A DNA stretch of 64,000 nucleotides from Ktedonobacteria bacterium brp13 (GCA_015099395.1 AP024096.1:2046001-2110000); one strand, 5' to 3'; positions 9,330 to 18,818 are shown, numbered from the stretch's first letter. The notes: generated from the letters alone by a model not told the origin. A program made the numbers and translations.

Positions 9330-12300
9330 CTACGGAAATAGGTACTTGACAGATGTGTTAGCAGCTCCGTTTGGCTCTTTCAAAAACTGTGTCTCTTTCA
9401 GGAGCTGTATCATTTTAGGAGCTGTATCATTTGCCAGAACAAACATCTTACTGAGGATCTCAGAAATGATAGTATCGCCTTCAAATGGCAGGAAATACTT
9501 CCCCCCACTGCTAGTATCAGCCTGCCAGATCGCCTGCATGGGGAGATAGTGATTCTCCGGTTCTACGACGATATTCGCCGATCCCAGGTGAATTTTGTAG
9601 GTGAACAAATCGCCGCGTACTTGCACAAAGTGCCCTTGAAAGCTACAGCGCTCGGCGATAGTCAACCCAGGCACCAGCCGTTGTAAGAACTGCTTCCGCT
9701 CATATGCTGAACTGGAGAGTTCCCCAAAACCGTATCGTCGCATATAGCGTACCAGCGGATCTTCGGACTCTTCCACTTCGTCATCGTCTTCTCTATCTCT
9801 GGCGATGCTTGTCACACTCACAAAGAGATCAAGATCGCGCATCACTTCAGATAGTACGAGTGGTGGCACCTCTTTAAAGCGCATTTCTGCTGATTTCTCT
9901 GCTTCTCCCTCGTCTTCAACTTGAAAAGATAGCTCCCCTGTGAGAATCTCTTCATACCCTTCTGTATACGAGGCCGTTGTCCTCCTGCCACTCTCGTCTG
10001 CCTTGACTTCAAACTCAGCCCGGCACTTCCAATAGGGAAGGGGCAATATGACCCATGTCTCCTGACCTGGAGCAACCGTGGTGTATTGCCAGCCACGTGC
10101 CCTTGCTAGTAGACTAAATTGATACTGATGCAGATAGTGGCCTGCGAAACGCAGTGTCGCGCTTTCTTTTTCCTCATCTTCTAAACGATATATTTCGCGA
10201 TGCGCTTGTTTGAACGGCTGGATAACGCGGTGTTGCTCTACCCAGATCTGCCAGCGTTGTACGTCCTGGCGGCTCCCTAGCAGAGGATGCCAGATCTGTA
10301 CTTCTGCCTCCCCTGGAATCTCCACTGGTTGATCTGCGCTATTGACAAAGTGTCCCTGGTACCAGATTACCGTTTCAGACTTCTCGGGCATCCTGATCTG
10401 CCAGATCAGGTTTCGCGCCAGAATACGAATCAAGGGATGCTGAAAGTAACGCTCTTGCCAGGTGGCAGCGGACCAGCTCTGCTGGCTCAGGGGCAGACGC
10501 TCGATACGTCTGCGCTGGATCACAAACACCTTCTCCAGATTCTTCTGCAGAGTGTCAAAGGCTCTCCACTCTTGCCCATATGTGCGCTTAATTTCCGCCG
10601 GCCTGCGAGCCAGCAACTGCTGCTCCTGATCATACCACTGTAGTTGTACTCCCTGTGTCGTGACAGCTATTTGTGCGGTATAAGGACCGAAGGTACGACG
10701 CAAGAATCCATCTTGCAGCTCAAAGTCATAGATGGCCAGTTCTTGCACATCAAGCGGACTCAGCCCTTCGCGTTGGGCCACCTCCTCAATGGTCGTTTGT
10801 ATATGCTCCTGGAAAGAGGCATGTTTCACACTATAACGCACACGTTCGAGTTGACCAATAGCATACATACCCGGCATTGTTCCCAGGACGCTGACACAGG
10901 CATTGGCAACACGTGGTGACTGTGGTCGCTGGCGATAGCCAAGGATCGCTGTATCTACCAGCGCCAGACATACAACGCGATCATCGAAGTCTGCACAACA
11001 CCAGATGAGTCCTTGAAGAATAGATGTACTACTCTCTTCCAGGGGCTCATCTTCTAGCCTGTCATGCAGACGTAACCACTCGCGCAGATGCTGGGTGAAG
11101 CTCTCCTGACCTATCTTGTTGACCAGTTCTCTGGCTTTCTTCCTCCAGGAGGTGGTAGGCTTGCTCCCTATCGATGTCGCACAATGACGCAGCAGCACCA
11201 ACCAGGCTTGACGCTCATCATCTGCCATCGCTTCGACCCGTTCGAGCACAGGTTTGCCCCAGGCATCCGGAAGCAAGGGATAGTCAATCTTGGGCCGACT
11301 GTCCGTGAGCAGATCTGTTAAGAGCAGCTTTAATTGACGATCCAGTGCGGTATTATCCTTCGCCATATAATGCCTGGGGAGAGGAATCGCTGTTTCCAAT
11401 TGTGTCAGCGCTGTTTCGCATGCTGCGGAAAGCTCCGTCTGGGCGATACACGGTTTGCACGCACTGACAATTGCGAATATCCACTGCGTCTTTTGCTGAT
11501 CTGCATTTCTGAAACGTGCGCCAAAAAACTCAAGCAAGTGTACCAGACACGTGACAATGTGTTGAATATCATCGGGCGTATACGAGGCGTGTTGACAAAG
11601 CGTGACGGCTAGTTGGATATCTTGCCGGAGATACGCAATCTCGATCAGGAGATGGTCAGGAGATGATGGATGTTCCGCAACTTTTTGCCAGAACTGTACT
11701 GCCTCTTGCAGTGCCAGGCATACTAGCGTAGTTCTGGCAGAACTCGCAAATGTCTTCGCCAGTAGTTTACTGAGGTCATTACCCACGAGCGGCGGTAGTT
11801 CATTCATCCACGAACGGTCCTCCCAGGAGGGCGTTCGATTATAAAACGAGTCCTTTGAGGAGAATAAATCCAGTCCGGCCAGTTCGAGGTGTAAAGCGGT
11901 CAGAACAGCTCTGGCTGCCTTTTCGTCTAGCGTAGACACTTTCTTGGTATACTGGTGCAAAAGCAGCGTTAACTCCCCTTCCGGAGTTCCGGAAAGGATG
12001 CGACGCAACGTCTGGCGCAGGTGATTTTCGGTGGAGTCCCAGCCGTAACCAGCATGGCTTGAGAAACAGTGGTACAACGCCTCGAATTCCGTGCGGCAAT
12101 GATTGAAGCTGTCCTGAGCCTGTAAAGTACGCTCGAAGGTTTCTAATAATGAGGGACGCAGTACACAAAACTGCAGGAAGTCTGGTCCATGCAGTGTGAA
12201 GTTGGCATTGCATGCATGGAGAATATCATGAATATCATCAGGCGTATATGCCTGTTCCTCTGTGAAAAGAGCCTCAAGGAGCGCGCTATTGCCCTTATTG

Positions 12301-13775
12301 TGCTCCTCTTTGCTCTGTGCTTTCATCAGCAACGCTTTGATCAGAGCAATCTGTATCGAAGAGGGCATTCCACATAACGCAACGATACAAGGATGGCTCC
12401 TGTCTGGATAGGAAATATTCTTCACTTCTTCATGGTACGCATGGAGTAACTCACTGGCCTGCTGCGCCATTGGCATGGCGGGCCCTCCCTTATAACGCTC
12501 TATAAGACCTGCCAAGCTGATAACATCCTTCCCAAAGAGCAGTGCATCTAATTCCCTGTGTAGCCGATATGCTGTGTCCGTAGGGTGATAGTTGTCCCAG
12601 AGTTCTGCAGTGCGTCGAAGTTCCTCCAGTTCTGTGCAACAGATCGTGGCCAGTGCTATTTGTTTTATATACGTGAGTAAATCGTTGAGAGCCAGGAAAA
12701 AGTCACCCCCCATGATGTAACCCGTTTCACCCCTTCTCAACCATGCGAGCTTGCTCATCAGGTACACAATGTACCTCACATCCTCCTCTATCTGAGCACG
12801 ATCAAGATTGTTGACCTGTGTGCGCTCAATCTCGATGAAGCGTTGCAAGAGTGCCGCTGTTGCACCACTGTTTTTCAGGAATTTCGAGCTATCTCGTTCG
12901 TTGTTCACGAAAAGTCCCCGGAGCATATCGTGAACGGCTGCGGGGGTATAGGGCTGCTTGGGGGTCATGAATGCTTGTAAGAATGGCCAATCCTGCTCTA
13001 TGCGCACTTCGCTCTTCAAGAGTGCTCTGACAAAAGCGATCTGCAAGGGTGGAACGATGTGCTGTAGCAACACCTGTGTGCAGGGATGATCATCTCTTAA
13101 CCTCCCTCTTTGTATCAGACTCAGGTCGCCCAATTCTTCATGATACACACGCACTAATTCGGCTCCCTGTTCTGCCAATGATACCCGCTCGTCTCTTCCA
13201 TACTGTTTCACCAGAGCCGCTAGATTGGTCGTATTCTCGCCGGAAAGCAAGGCATCCATCTCCCAGCGCAGTTGATACGATGTGCTGTATGGGACATAGT
13301 TCCCCCAGATGCTAGCGCTGCGATACAGCTTTTCCAGTTCTGGACGATAGGTTTCCATCAGCGCTTCTTGCTTGAGAAAGGTAAACACGTTATTCAATAC
13401 ATTGAGCAAGCAACCAGTATAACGATCATAGAAAAGAAGGTCAGAGACAGCAAAAGCATGTTCCTGCTGCACCAGTTCATCTATTGTACACAAGATACTC
13501 CTGATATCTTCTTCCGTATACGAGAAAGCACTATCACAGACGATCTCGATCAGTCCCGTGACTCTTCGCGTAACACCGTACGGAAGCCATTCCTTCATAC
13601 CTTCTACGGTTCGGGGGACATTCTTTAAGAGAAAACGGAGCAGTTCTGCAGGCAGTCGCGCATCCATCTTTGCCAATTCTAAGTTCATGATACGCTTCGT
13701 ACGATCGTCCGTTTTGCCTAACTGATGAAATTTTTCCACAACGTGTTGTATGTGTTCATTCTCTGAAGCTAACAT
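9330..13775 (-). CDS. Giant DUF4132 (MolR/YehI-like) protein with triplicated helical module
   Basis: A soluble-looking 1481-residue protein. The first 750 residues contain repeating helical modules of about 190-235 residues; the marker Y-T-x-x-D/A-I/V recurs near residues 86, 276, 510 and 732, and a segment like LEELRRTAELWDNY recurs near 147 and 383. Residues about 1000-1290 match the DUF4132 domain of MolR/YehI-type proteins (WQERYFQHPLIRILARNLIW and a basic RRRIERL stretch). The last 200 residues form a further conserved part (DLDLFVSVTSIARD). In E. coli, DUF4132 proteins are encoded with MoxR AAA+ and vWA proteins, and such sets are predicted to be conflict or stress systems. Start 13775 has GGAG at the right distance. 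It follows the small upstream gene by 14 bases. Confidence 0.75.
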   Translation of the reverse strand: MLASENEHIQHVVEKFHQLGKTDDRTKRIMNLELAKMDARLPAELLRFLLKNVPRTVEGMKEWLPYGVTRRVTGLIEIVCDSAFSYTEEDIRSILCTIDELVQQEHAFAVSDLLFYDRYTGCLLNVLNNVFTFLKQEALMETYRPELEKLYRSASIWGNYVPYSTSYQLRWEMDALLSGENTTNLAALVKQYGRDERVSLAEQGAELVRVYHEELGDLSLIQRGRLRDDHPCTQVLLQHIVPPLQIAFVRALLKSEVRIEQDWPFLQAFMTPKQPYTPAAVHDMLRGLFVNNERDSSKFLKNSGATAALLQRFIEIERTQVNNLDRAQIEEDVRYIVYLMSKLAWLRRGETGYIMGGDFFLALNDLLTYIKQIALATICCTELEELRRTAELWDNYHPTDTAYRLHRELDALLFGKDVISLAGLIERYKGGPAMPMAQQASELLHAYHEEVKNISYPDRSHPCIVALCGMPSSIQIALIKALLMKAQSKEEHNKGNSALLEALFTEEQAYTPDDIHDILHACNANFTLHGPDFLQFCVLRPSLLETFERTLQAQDSFNHCRTEFEALYHCFSSHAGYGWDSTENHLRQTLRRILSGTPEGELTLLLHQYTKKVSTLDEKAARAVLTALHLELAGLDLFSSKDSFYNRTPSWEDRSWMNELPPLVGNDLSKLLAKTFASSARTTLVCLALQEAVQFWQKVAEHPSSPDHLLIEIAYLRQDIQLAVTLCQHASYTPDDIQHIVTCLVHLLEFFGARFRNADQQKTQWIFAIVSACKPCIAQTELSAACETALTQLETAIPLPRHYMAKDNTALDRQLKLLLTDLLTDSRPKIDYPLLPDAWGKPVLERVEAMADDERQAWLVLLRHCATSIGSKPTTSWRKKARELVNKIGQESFTQHLREWLRLHDRLEDEPLEESSTSILQGLIWCCADFDDRVVCLALVDTAILGYRQRPQSPRVANACVSVLGTMPGMYAIGQLERVRYSVKHASFQEHIQTTIEEVAQREGLSPLDVQELAIYDFELQDGFLRRTFGPYTAQIAVTTQGVQLQWYDQEQQLLARRPAEIKRTYGQEWRAFDTLQKNLEKVFVIQRRRIERLPLSQQSWSAATWQERYFQHPLIRILARNLIWQIRMPEKSETVIWYQGHFVNSADQPVEIPGEAEVQIWHPLLGSRQDVQRWQIWVEQHRVIQPFKQAHREIYRLEDEEKESATLRFAGHYLHQYQFSLLARARGWQYTTVAPGQETWVILPLPYWKCRAEFEVKADESGRRTTASYTEGYEEILTGELSFQVEDEGEAEKSAEMRFKEVPPLVLSEVMRDLDLFVSVTSIARDREDDDEVEESEDPLVRYMRRYGFGELSSSAYERKQFLQRLVPGLTIAERCSFQGHFVQVRGDLFTYKIHLGSANIVVEPENHYLPMQAIWQADTSSGGKYFLPFEGDTIISEILSKMFVLANDTAPKMIQLLKETQFLKEPNGAANTSVKYLFP

Positions 13776-13789
13776 TATAAAGACTCCAA

Positions 13790-14185
13790 TTAATCGGTAA
13801 GTTTTATCCACAAACAAATGGGTTGACTGGCCAGGGGAGCCAGCAGAAAGAACTGAACCGTCGTAGCTTCGGTGAGCCAGAGTGGCTTATCAAGGTCGGT
13901 GATCTGACACTTATCCACTAAAATGAGATAGTGTCTCTTGCCAAAACCCTGGAGTGCCAGCTTATATTGCTCCTCCCAATCAAGTTGCACCGGCTCACTT
14001 ATCAGAGGGTCTGACAGCACCAGGCCTATCAGGTCTCTACGCTTGAGTGCGTTATACTCACTCACTCCTTGATAAATGTGACTGCGTATGATCTCGCGCA
14101 AATTACTGATATCTTCCTGTATATTGAGCTTCCAGGTAAATTGAGTGCCTAGTGTGGTTCCATTTTGAATAGTTATTGTTGGCAT
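13790..14185 (-). CDS. Small protein, candidate ubiquitin-like (beta-grasp) fold
   Basis: A 131-residue protein with no recognised family. It begins with a strand pair (PTITIQNGTTLGTQFTWKLN), has an amphipathic helix (DISNLREIIRSHIYQ), and ends with YLILVDKCQITD, then KPLWLTEATTVQFFLLAPL. This order (hairpin, helix, strand with an LILxDK turn, L-W-L, final strand) matches the ubiquitin pattern, where the corresponding part reads LIFAGKQLEDG ... STLHLVLRL. No C-terminal di-glycine is present. The fold call is inference. It sits 71 bases after the NACHT gene and 14 bases before the DUF4132 gene, so all three are probably one transcript. A ribosome site (AAGGAG) precedes ATG 14185. Confidence 0.6.
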   Translation of the reverse strand: MPTITIQNGTTLGTQFTWKLNIQEDISNLREIIRSHIYQGVSEYNALKRRDLIGLVLSDPLISEPVQLDWEEQYKLALQGFGKRHYLILVDKCQITDLDKPLWLTEATTVQFFLLAPLASQPICLWIKLTD

Positions 14186-14256
14186 TTTTTCTCCTTACTG
14201 TCTCTTACGTATTTATTCCGTCTCACGATAGAAGAAGTGGAATATATAGGAGAATG

Positions 14257-16731
14257 TTACTTATACCACATAGTTGATGCAGGATTTTGCGAGTTATCCA
14301 GGTTTGCGAAATAGTCGAGCAGGCGGCGATGCATGAAACAATAGCCGCCTCCCACCCGTTGGAGCAGAATGCGTGCGGTCGCATCATCGAGAAACGCTTG
14401 TGCTCTCCAGGGAAAGCGATGGGAACGGGTCAGGAGCCAGCGAATGACATAATGACGCAAGATGGTCACTCCTCCACTCATGGCCCACATGACGAGGAAC
14501 CCACTGATTACAAGAATCGACACGGCATTCAGCCCGTAGCTCAGCCAGTCGCTCAGTCCCTGGCTCAGCCCGTGGCTCAATCCCTGGCTCAGCCCGTGAC
14601 TGAGCCCAACACTGAGCCCGAAGTACAATCCGTCGCTTAACACTTCCATCCCTGCGATGATACTTGCACTCACGAGACTCACGAGCATCCCGTTGCGCAA
14701 CAAGCGGCGCATGCCTTGATTGAACTGGTAGCGATCCTGATCCTCTATGTGTTCTTGCACCACGCCCTGATAGATTCCGAACAATAACCAGTAGCTTAGC
14801 CCGCTGCTTAGCCCATAACTCAGCCCGTAGCTCAGTCCACCGTATAGCCCGTAGTACAGTCCATAGTTTAGCCCATAGCTCAGCCCATCGATCAGTCCGT
14901 CGATCAGTCCGAAGCTCAGCCAGAAGAAGAGGAAAACCATGCTGGTCACGATCACACTGGTACGGAGATGCCCGGGTCGTAGGAGATTTTGCCACCGCCA
15001 GTGAATGCGCTCTGCGAAGCGAAGGGTTCCGAGAGAGACAGTCTGAATGAGACAGACAAGCACGACTGTCAAACCTATACTCAGCCCCTGGCTGAGCCCA
15101 ACACTGAACCCGAAGCTCAGCCAATTGATCAGCCTGTAACTCAGTCCAACGCTCAGTCCAACGCTCAGTCCGAATCCCGCACCCAACATGAGTGCTGCCT
15201 GCCAGACGTTTTGGGGAGCAATCGTGGTGAACCATGCAGAGACACGCCAGTAGCGGGAAGGACTAGTGGATGAGACGGAGACCTGTTGCCTGGGGCGACG
15301 AAACAGGAGTAACAGGAATGCCCAGGCACTCAATCCACTTCCCAGACCGAGAATGCTCCCATCTCGCACCCAATCCCCTATGGAATACTGTGGACCAAGA
15401 TTCAGGCCGAAGCTTGCGGCAACGAGGACGCCAAGCAACATGGAACGCATCAGTGACGCACGTTTCGATGCTGATGGATGGCTTCCGACAGTGGCAGTTC
15501 TGGTGCTGGCGTTCCGGTTCAAACAGTCTCCCACGAACCCACCAAGCAGTCCTATTTGGAGCAGAGACACCATAGGAGAAGGTCCTGCCACAAAGAGGAA
15601 GACGAGGATACCTGCCAGGCTACCGAGCACGATGGCAGGAACACGGATCGTGAGGCACGCGGCGGTTCGCTGTTGGTTGCTTGGAAGCCAGTCAGTATGC
15701 AGATCTTCAGCGTAGAAGATCGTTTGCTGATGCGCCCGTATCTGCTGTGCCAGGTAGGCGAGCCATTGACAGGTTTGCTCCAATGGGTTACGAGTTTCGT
15801 TGCCTTTCCGCTGTACCATCCGTGCGACGTAATCGGTCCACACCTGCTGCTCCGGATCTGTGCCTGGCTGGACGATGGACTCTAGCGAAGATCCTTGATA
15901 GGTGAGCAGCAAGACACGAAGCATGAGCGGCGTGGTGGCGAGCTCCCGCAGGGCTGGCTGTTGATCCAGTGCCGTTCGCACGCCAGTAAACGCCGGGCCT
16001 GCTGTACGTAGGGATGTCTCAATGAGCTCGTCGGTAAGTGGTTGCACGACGACCGCGCTTTGCAGCGCGAGACGCTCTTGGGTCGCTGCCAGATCATACG
16101 CACTCTGGCTCGAACACACGATGAGGGGAGTAAGATGCTGACTATGATAGCTGTTGAGAACCGCAATACAGGCGGGCCGGGCCGTCTCCTCCATCTCATC
16201 AAACCCATCCAGAAGTGGTAGGATCTGCTGGTGCTCCACCCAGTGCTGGCTTACTTTTTTCGGGACATCATAGATGTGGGCACATTGTTCGATGAGCCAC
16301 TCGGCAAGTGGTGGTCGTTGCACGGCCCAGGAGGACAGGGGCAAAATGACCGGTAAGGGATACGTCTCGTCGACGAGGGCACGATCTACTAATTGCAGGG
16401 CCAGGTCCAGCAGCAGTGTCGATTTGCCAGCTCCTGGTGCACCCAGGATGAGCAGTTCCTCTTGCGCTTGCTCGTAGACCTGCAAGATCGAGGTGCCAGG
16501 AGGAAGTATCTGCTCATTGCGCTCAGGAAGTTGCAAGAGGAGATGGCTGGCGTTGTGCACGGCGTCTGGCTTGCTCGCCAGTCCCAACTCCATCCAGACC
16601 ATCCCGTATAAGGAGCGGTCCAGCAAGCCTTGATAGGTTTGTCGTAGACGACCAAGCATCCGTTCGCGATCAGCAGCGGCTCGCCGCTGAGCCTGCATGG
16701 ATGTGAACACGAAGGCAATGTTGTTGTTCAT
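14257..16731 (-). CDS. Membrane-anchored NACHT (STAND) NTPase with Gly-Leu-Ser repeat helices
   Basis: An 824-residue NACHT-type P-loop NTPase. Walker A is LGAPGAGKSTLLLDLAL (about residues 97-110), Walker B/NACHT box ILPLLDGFDEMEE (about 170), and later LRELATTPLMLRVLLLT is a typical NACHT helical-domain motif. From about residue 360 it becomes a large membrane region containing dozens of GLSxGLS-type units, probably tightly packed helices. A short soluble tail ends the protein. STAND NTPases are signalling hubs in defence and programmed death; here the sensor or effector would be the membrane part. Start 16731 is chosen because AAGAGG lies 8 bases ahead; ATGs at 16737, 16770 and 16830 are alternatives. 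It lies 67 bases after the response-regulator gene. Confidence 0.82.
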   Translation of the reverse strand: MNNNIAFVFTSMQAQRRAAADRERMLGRLRQTYQGLLDRSLYGMVWMELGLASKPDAVHNASHLLLQLPERNEQILPPGTSILQVYEQAQEELLILGAPGAGKSTLLLDLALQLVDRALVDETYPLPVILPLSSWAVQRPPLAEWLIEQCAHIYDVPKKVSQHWVEHQQILPLLDGFDEMEETARPACIAVLNSYHSQHLTPLIVCSSQSAYDLAATQERLALQSAVVVQPLTDELIETSLRTAGPAFTGVRTALDQQPALRELATTPLMLRVLLLTYQGSSLESIVQPGTDPEQQVWTDYVARMVQRKGNETRNPLEQTCQWLAYLAQQIRAHQQTIFYAEDLHTDWLPSNQQRTAACLTIRVPAIVLGSLAGILVFLFVAGPSPMVSLLQIGLLGGFVGDCLNRNASTRTATVGSHPSASKRASLMRSMLLGVLVAASFGLNLGPQYSIGDWVRDGSILGLGSGLSAWAFLLLLFRRPRQQVSVSSTSPSRYWRVSAWFTTIAPQNVWQAALMLGAGFGLSVGLSVGLSYRLINWLSFGFSVGLSQGLSIGLTVVLVCLIQTVSLGTLRFAERIHWRWQNLLRPGHLRTSVIVTSMVFLFFWLSFGLIDGLIDGLSYGLNYGLYYGLYGGLSYGLSYGLSSGLSYWLLFGIYQGVVQEHIEDQDRYQFNQGMRRLLRNGMLVSLVSASIIAGMEVLSDGLYFGLSVGLSHGLSQGLSHGLSQGLSDWLSYGLNAVSILVISGFLVMWAMSGGVTILRHYVIRWLLTRSHRFPWRAQAFLDDATARILLQRVGGGYCFMHRRLLDYFANLDNSQNPASTMWYK
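14530..15180. repeat. Degenerate 12-base-type tandem repeats encoding GLSxGLS units
   Basis: Three clusters (about 14530-14640, 14800-14910, 15070-15180) consist of short tandem copies of a sequence like CAGCCCGTAGCTCAG on the plus strand, encoding Gly-Leu-Ser-x repeats of the NACHT membrane domain on the minus strand. Copies differ by single bases and spacing follows the codon frame. Long spurious frames on both strands arise from this periodicity. Confidence 0.8.
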
Positions 16732-16798
16732 GTTCATCGCCTCTTCTTTACCTTTCTTTCTCTCAAGCATAATTCCTACGAACAAGTTGGTAATATCG

Positions 16799-17485
16799 TC
16801 ATTTACCCTCATCGGCTGGGAGGATACCATGTCGGATAGCCGTGGTCACGGCTGAGGCGCGTGAAGTCACATCGAGCTTGGCATAAATATTCGTCAAGTA
16901 AGCTCTCACGGTACGCTCGGCAATACCCAGATGTCTGGCAATATCTTTGCTGCGTTCTCCACGCGCCACTCCCACAAGCACTTCCCGCTCTCTCTCAGTC
17001 AAATCGAACGTTTTCTGCTTTACCGGTGCATTGATCAGAGGAATAGAGGGCCGCTGGGATGTTGTATACGAGAGAATACGTGCCATGATATCCGGCTGGA
17101 TCAGGATCTCTCCTCTGGCGGCCGCGCGGATGGCATTGAGTAATGTGTCCAGGCTGGTGTCTTTAAGCAGATAGCCACAGGCTCCCGCTTGGAGTCCGCG
17201 CATCATCAAGTCATCCTCATTATAGGTAGTAAGGATGAGGATGGCGCTCTGTGGATGCTCCTGGCGCATGTGTTCAATTGTGGTGATACCGTCCATGCCG
17301 GGCATACGCAGATCCATAAGGACAACATCCGGTTGTAGTTGATTGACTAGTTGCAACGCTGATTCGCCATCAGTCGCGTCACCTACCACCTGAAACTCTT
17401 CGCCTACCTCTTCTAACATCAGTCGTAATCCATCGCGGATAATTACATGATCGTCAACGATCATCACACGAATACATTTACTCAT
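16799..17485 (-). CDS. NarL/LuxR-type response regulator
   Basis: A 228-residue two-component regulator. Receiver domain: acidic pair DD at 11-12, phosphoacceptor Asp58 (VVLMDLRMPGMDG), conserved Thr in LTTYNEDD, and Lys in GYLLKDTS. After a linker, the LuxR-type HTH (LTEREREVLVGVARGERSKDIARHL, then TVRAYLTNIYAKLDV) binds DNA. Its start overlaps the end of the upstream histidine kinase gene by 8 bases, so the pair is translationally coupled. Because the NACHT gene follows 67 bases later, the regulator may control this operon. Confidence 0.93.
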   Translation of the reverse strand: MSKCIRVMIVDDHVIIRDGLRLMLEEVGEEFQVVGDATDGESALQLVNQLQPDVVLMDLRMPGMDGITTIEHMRQEHPQSAILILTTYNEDDLMMRGLQAGACGYLLKDTSLDTLLNAIRAAARGEILIQPDIMARILSYTTSQRPSIPLINAPVKQKTFDLTEREREVLVGVARGERSKDIARHLGIAERTVRAYLTNIYAKLDVTSRASAVTTAIRHGILPADEGK

Positions 17486-18713
17486 CTGGCATGCCTCTAT
17501 GTTTCTCAGGGATACGTAGTTGTAGCGTTGTTCCCTTGCCCGGCGCGCTGTGTATCTCCAGCGTTCCTTCCATCAGGCGGGCTCGTTCGCGTAGACCGAT
17601 CAACCCGTAGTGCCCAACCTGCGTTGCTACTACCTCTGGATCAAAGCCGTTACCGTCGTCGCGCACTTCAATAAGCAGGTTTTGGCCCACATCACTACTC
17701 TCATGAGTGGCTGAAACCCAGACATGCTGTGCCTGAGCATGACGGGCTACGTTGGTCAAACCTTCGGAGATCATACGGAGCACGTGAGTACTTCGTGCTG
17801 GAGGCGTTGATGAGAGGATTTCAATATCAGCGTTCCATGTGATGCTGGTGGTTTCGCTGAAGTGCTCAATCTCTTCCTGTACGGTAATGACAAGATTATG
17901 CTCATGTTCTGTATCCAGGCGCAGGTCATAAATAGCATTGCGCGCTTCGGCTAAGGTTGCGCGCGTACGCTCCATCGCTTGCTGAATGGTGGCTTGTGCC
18001 TGCTCATAACGCTGATTGGTCAAGCGCAAGTTTACCACTTCCAGTTGCATGGTCAGGCCTGCCAGGCCCTGTACGAGCGTATCATGCAACTCGCGTGCCA
18101 TACGTTGCCGCTCTGCTGCCAGCGTCAATTCCTCGACATGGAGTGCGTAGGCGGAAAGTTGTGCGTGGGCCACTTCGAGATCGTGGAGCAACTTTTGTGC
18201 CTGTTCTCGCGCTCGGACTTGCTGCAGATATAAGATGGTATAGCCAGCAGCAAACAAGGAGACCGGTCCGACAATGTTGCTCAGTGCTTCCCACAATTGA
18301 TGAGGCCTGAGGATAGAGAGACTGACAATAGCCAGGGCAAAAGACAGGACAGAACTACTAGCAGCGATAAGCCGCGTTCCGGCTGGGAGTGTGCTGGCCT
18401 CTAGCAAAAGTGTCAGGAAGAGACTGATGGTGACATCCCATTCGTGTACCACCATGCAAATTCCCAGGGCCAGTATCCCCTGGATCATACAGATAAGTAG
18501 GAGCCCATTTCGACGTAAACGTGAGAGTAGGCCAGACAGAGAGATCCAATGGATGCTGGTATGTAACACCATAAGTACTGTAAAGAGTATCAGGGTCGGC
18601 ATCGTGAACATATCGTCCGATCTACCTTGCTGCTCTAAACCCCAGAAGTATATGAGTCCCATCCATAATAATATAAACCAGTTCAGCAGACGTGGTTGGT
18701 ATAAATCCTTCAT
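17478..18713 (-). CDS. NarL-group sensor histidine kinase (HisKA_3)
   Basis: A 411-residue membrane kinase. Residues about 10-165 hold five or six hydrophobic helices with short loops, so sensing probably occurs in or at the membrane. A coiled linker leads to the dimerisation box RQRMARELHDTLVQGLAGL (phosphorylated His210), then a HATPase_c domain with ISEGLTNVARHAQA (N box), RDDGNGFDPE (G1) and GHYGLIGLRERA (G2). The start was placed at 18713 because AAGGA sits 7 bases upstream; the open frame runs 67 codons further but is of poor quality. It is the first gene of the run leading to the DUF4132 gene. Confidence 0.9.
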   Translation of the reverse strand: MKDLYQPRLLNWFILLWMGLIYFWGLEQQGRSDDMFTMPTLILFTVLMVLHTSIHWISLSGLLSRLRRNGLLLICMIQGILALGICMVVHEWDVTISLFLTLLLEASTLPAGTRLIAASSSVLSFALAIVSLSILRPHQLWEALSNIVGPVSLFAAGYTILYLQQVRAREQAQKLLHDLEVAHAQLSAYALHVEELTLAAERQRMARELHDTLVQGLAGLTMQLEVVNLRLTNQRYEQAQATIQQAMERTRATLAEARNAIYDLRLDTEHEHNLVITVQEEIEHFSETTSITWNADIEILSSTPPARSTHVLRMISEGLTNVARHAQAQHVWVSATHESSDVGQNLLIEVRDDGNGFDPEVVATQVGHYGLIGLRERARLMEGTLEIHSAPGKGTTLQLRIPEKHRGMPDE

Positions 18714-18789
18714 CGGGTTTCCTTTTAGTACTTTGACTATCTTTATCCTTGCCTTTTGTCGGTCTCTCTGATCCTTCTGTCCGGCTTTC

Positions 18790-18818
18790 ATTATAGCATC
18801 GTTTTCAGTGCTTGCTAA
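18790..18818 (-). promoter_or_regulatory. Candidate promoter of the histidine kinase operon
   Basis: On the minus strand TTAGCA (18818-18813) and TATAAT (18795-18790) are separated by 17 bases, about 75 bases before the kinase ATG. The -10 is perfect; the -35 matches 4 of 6. Confidence 0.5.

Noticed and set aside
14530..15180. CRISPR-like regular repeats
   Set aside because: The period follows the codon frame of the NACHT membrane domain, units are too short and there are no unique spacers.
14384..15235. A 283-residue minus-strand frame inside the NACHT gene
   Set aside because: It is an alternative frame of the GLS repeat DNA; composition is repetitive (ELRAE-type) and has no ribosome site. 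The NACHT frame has intact motifs.
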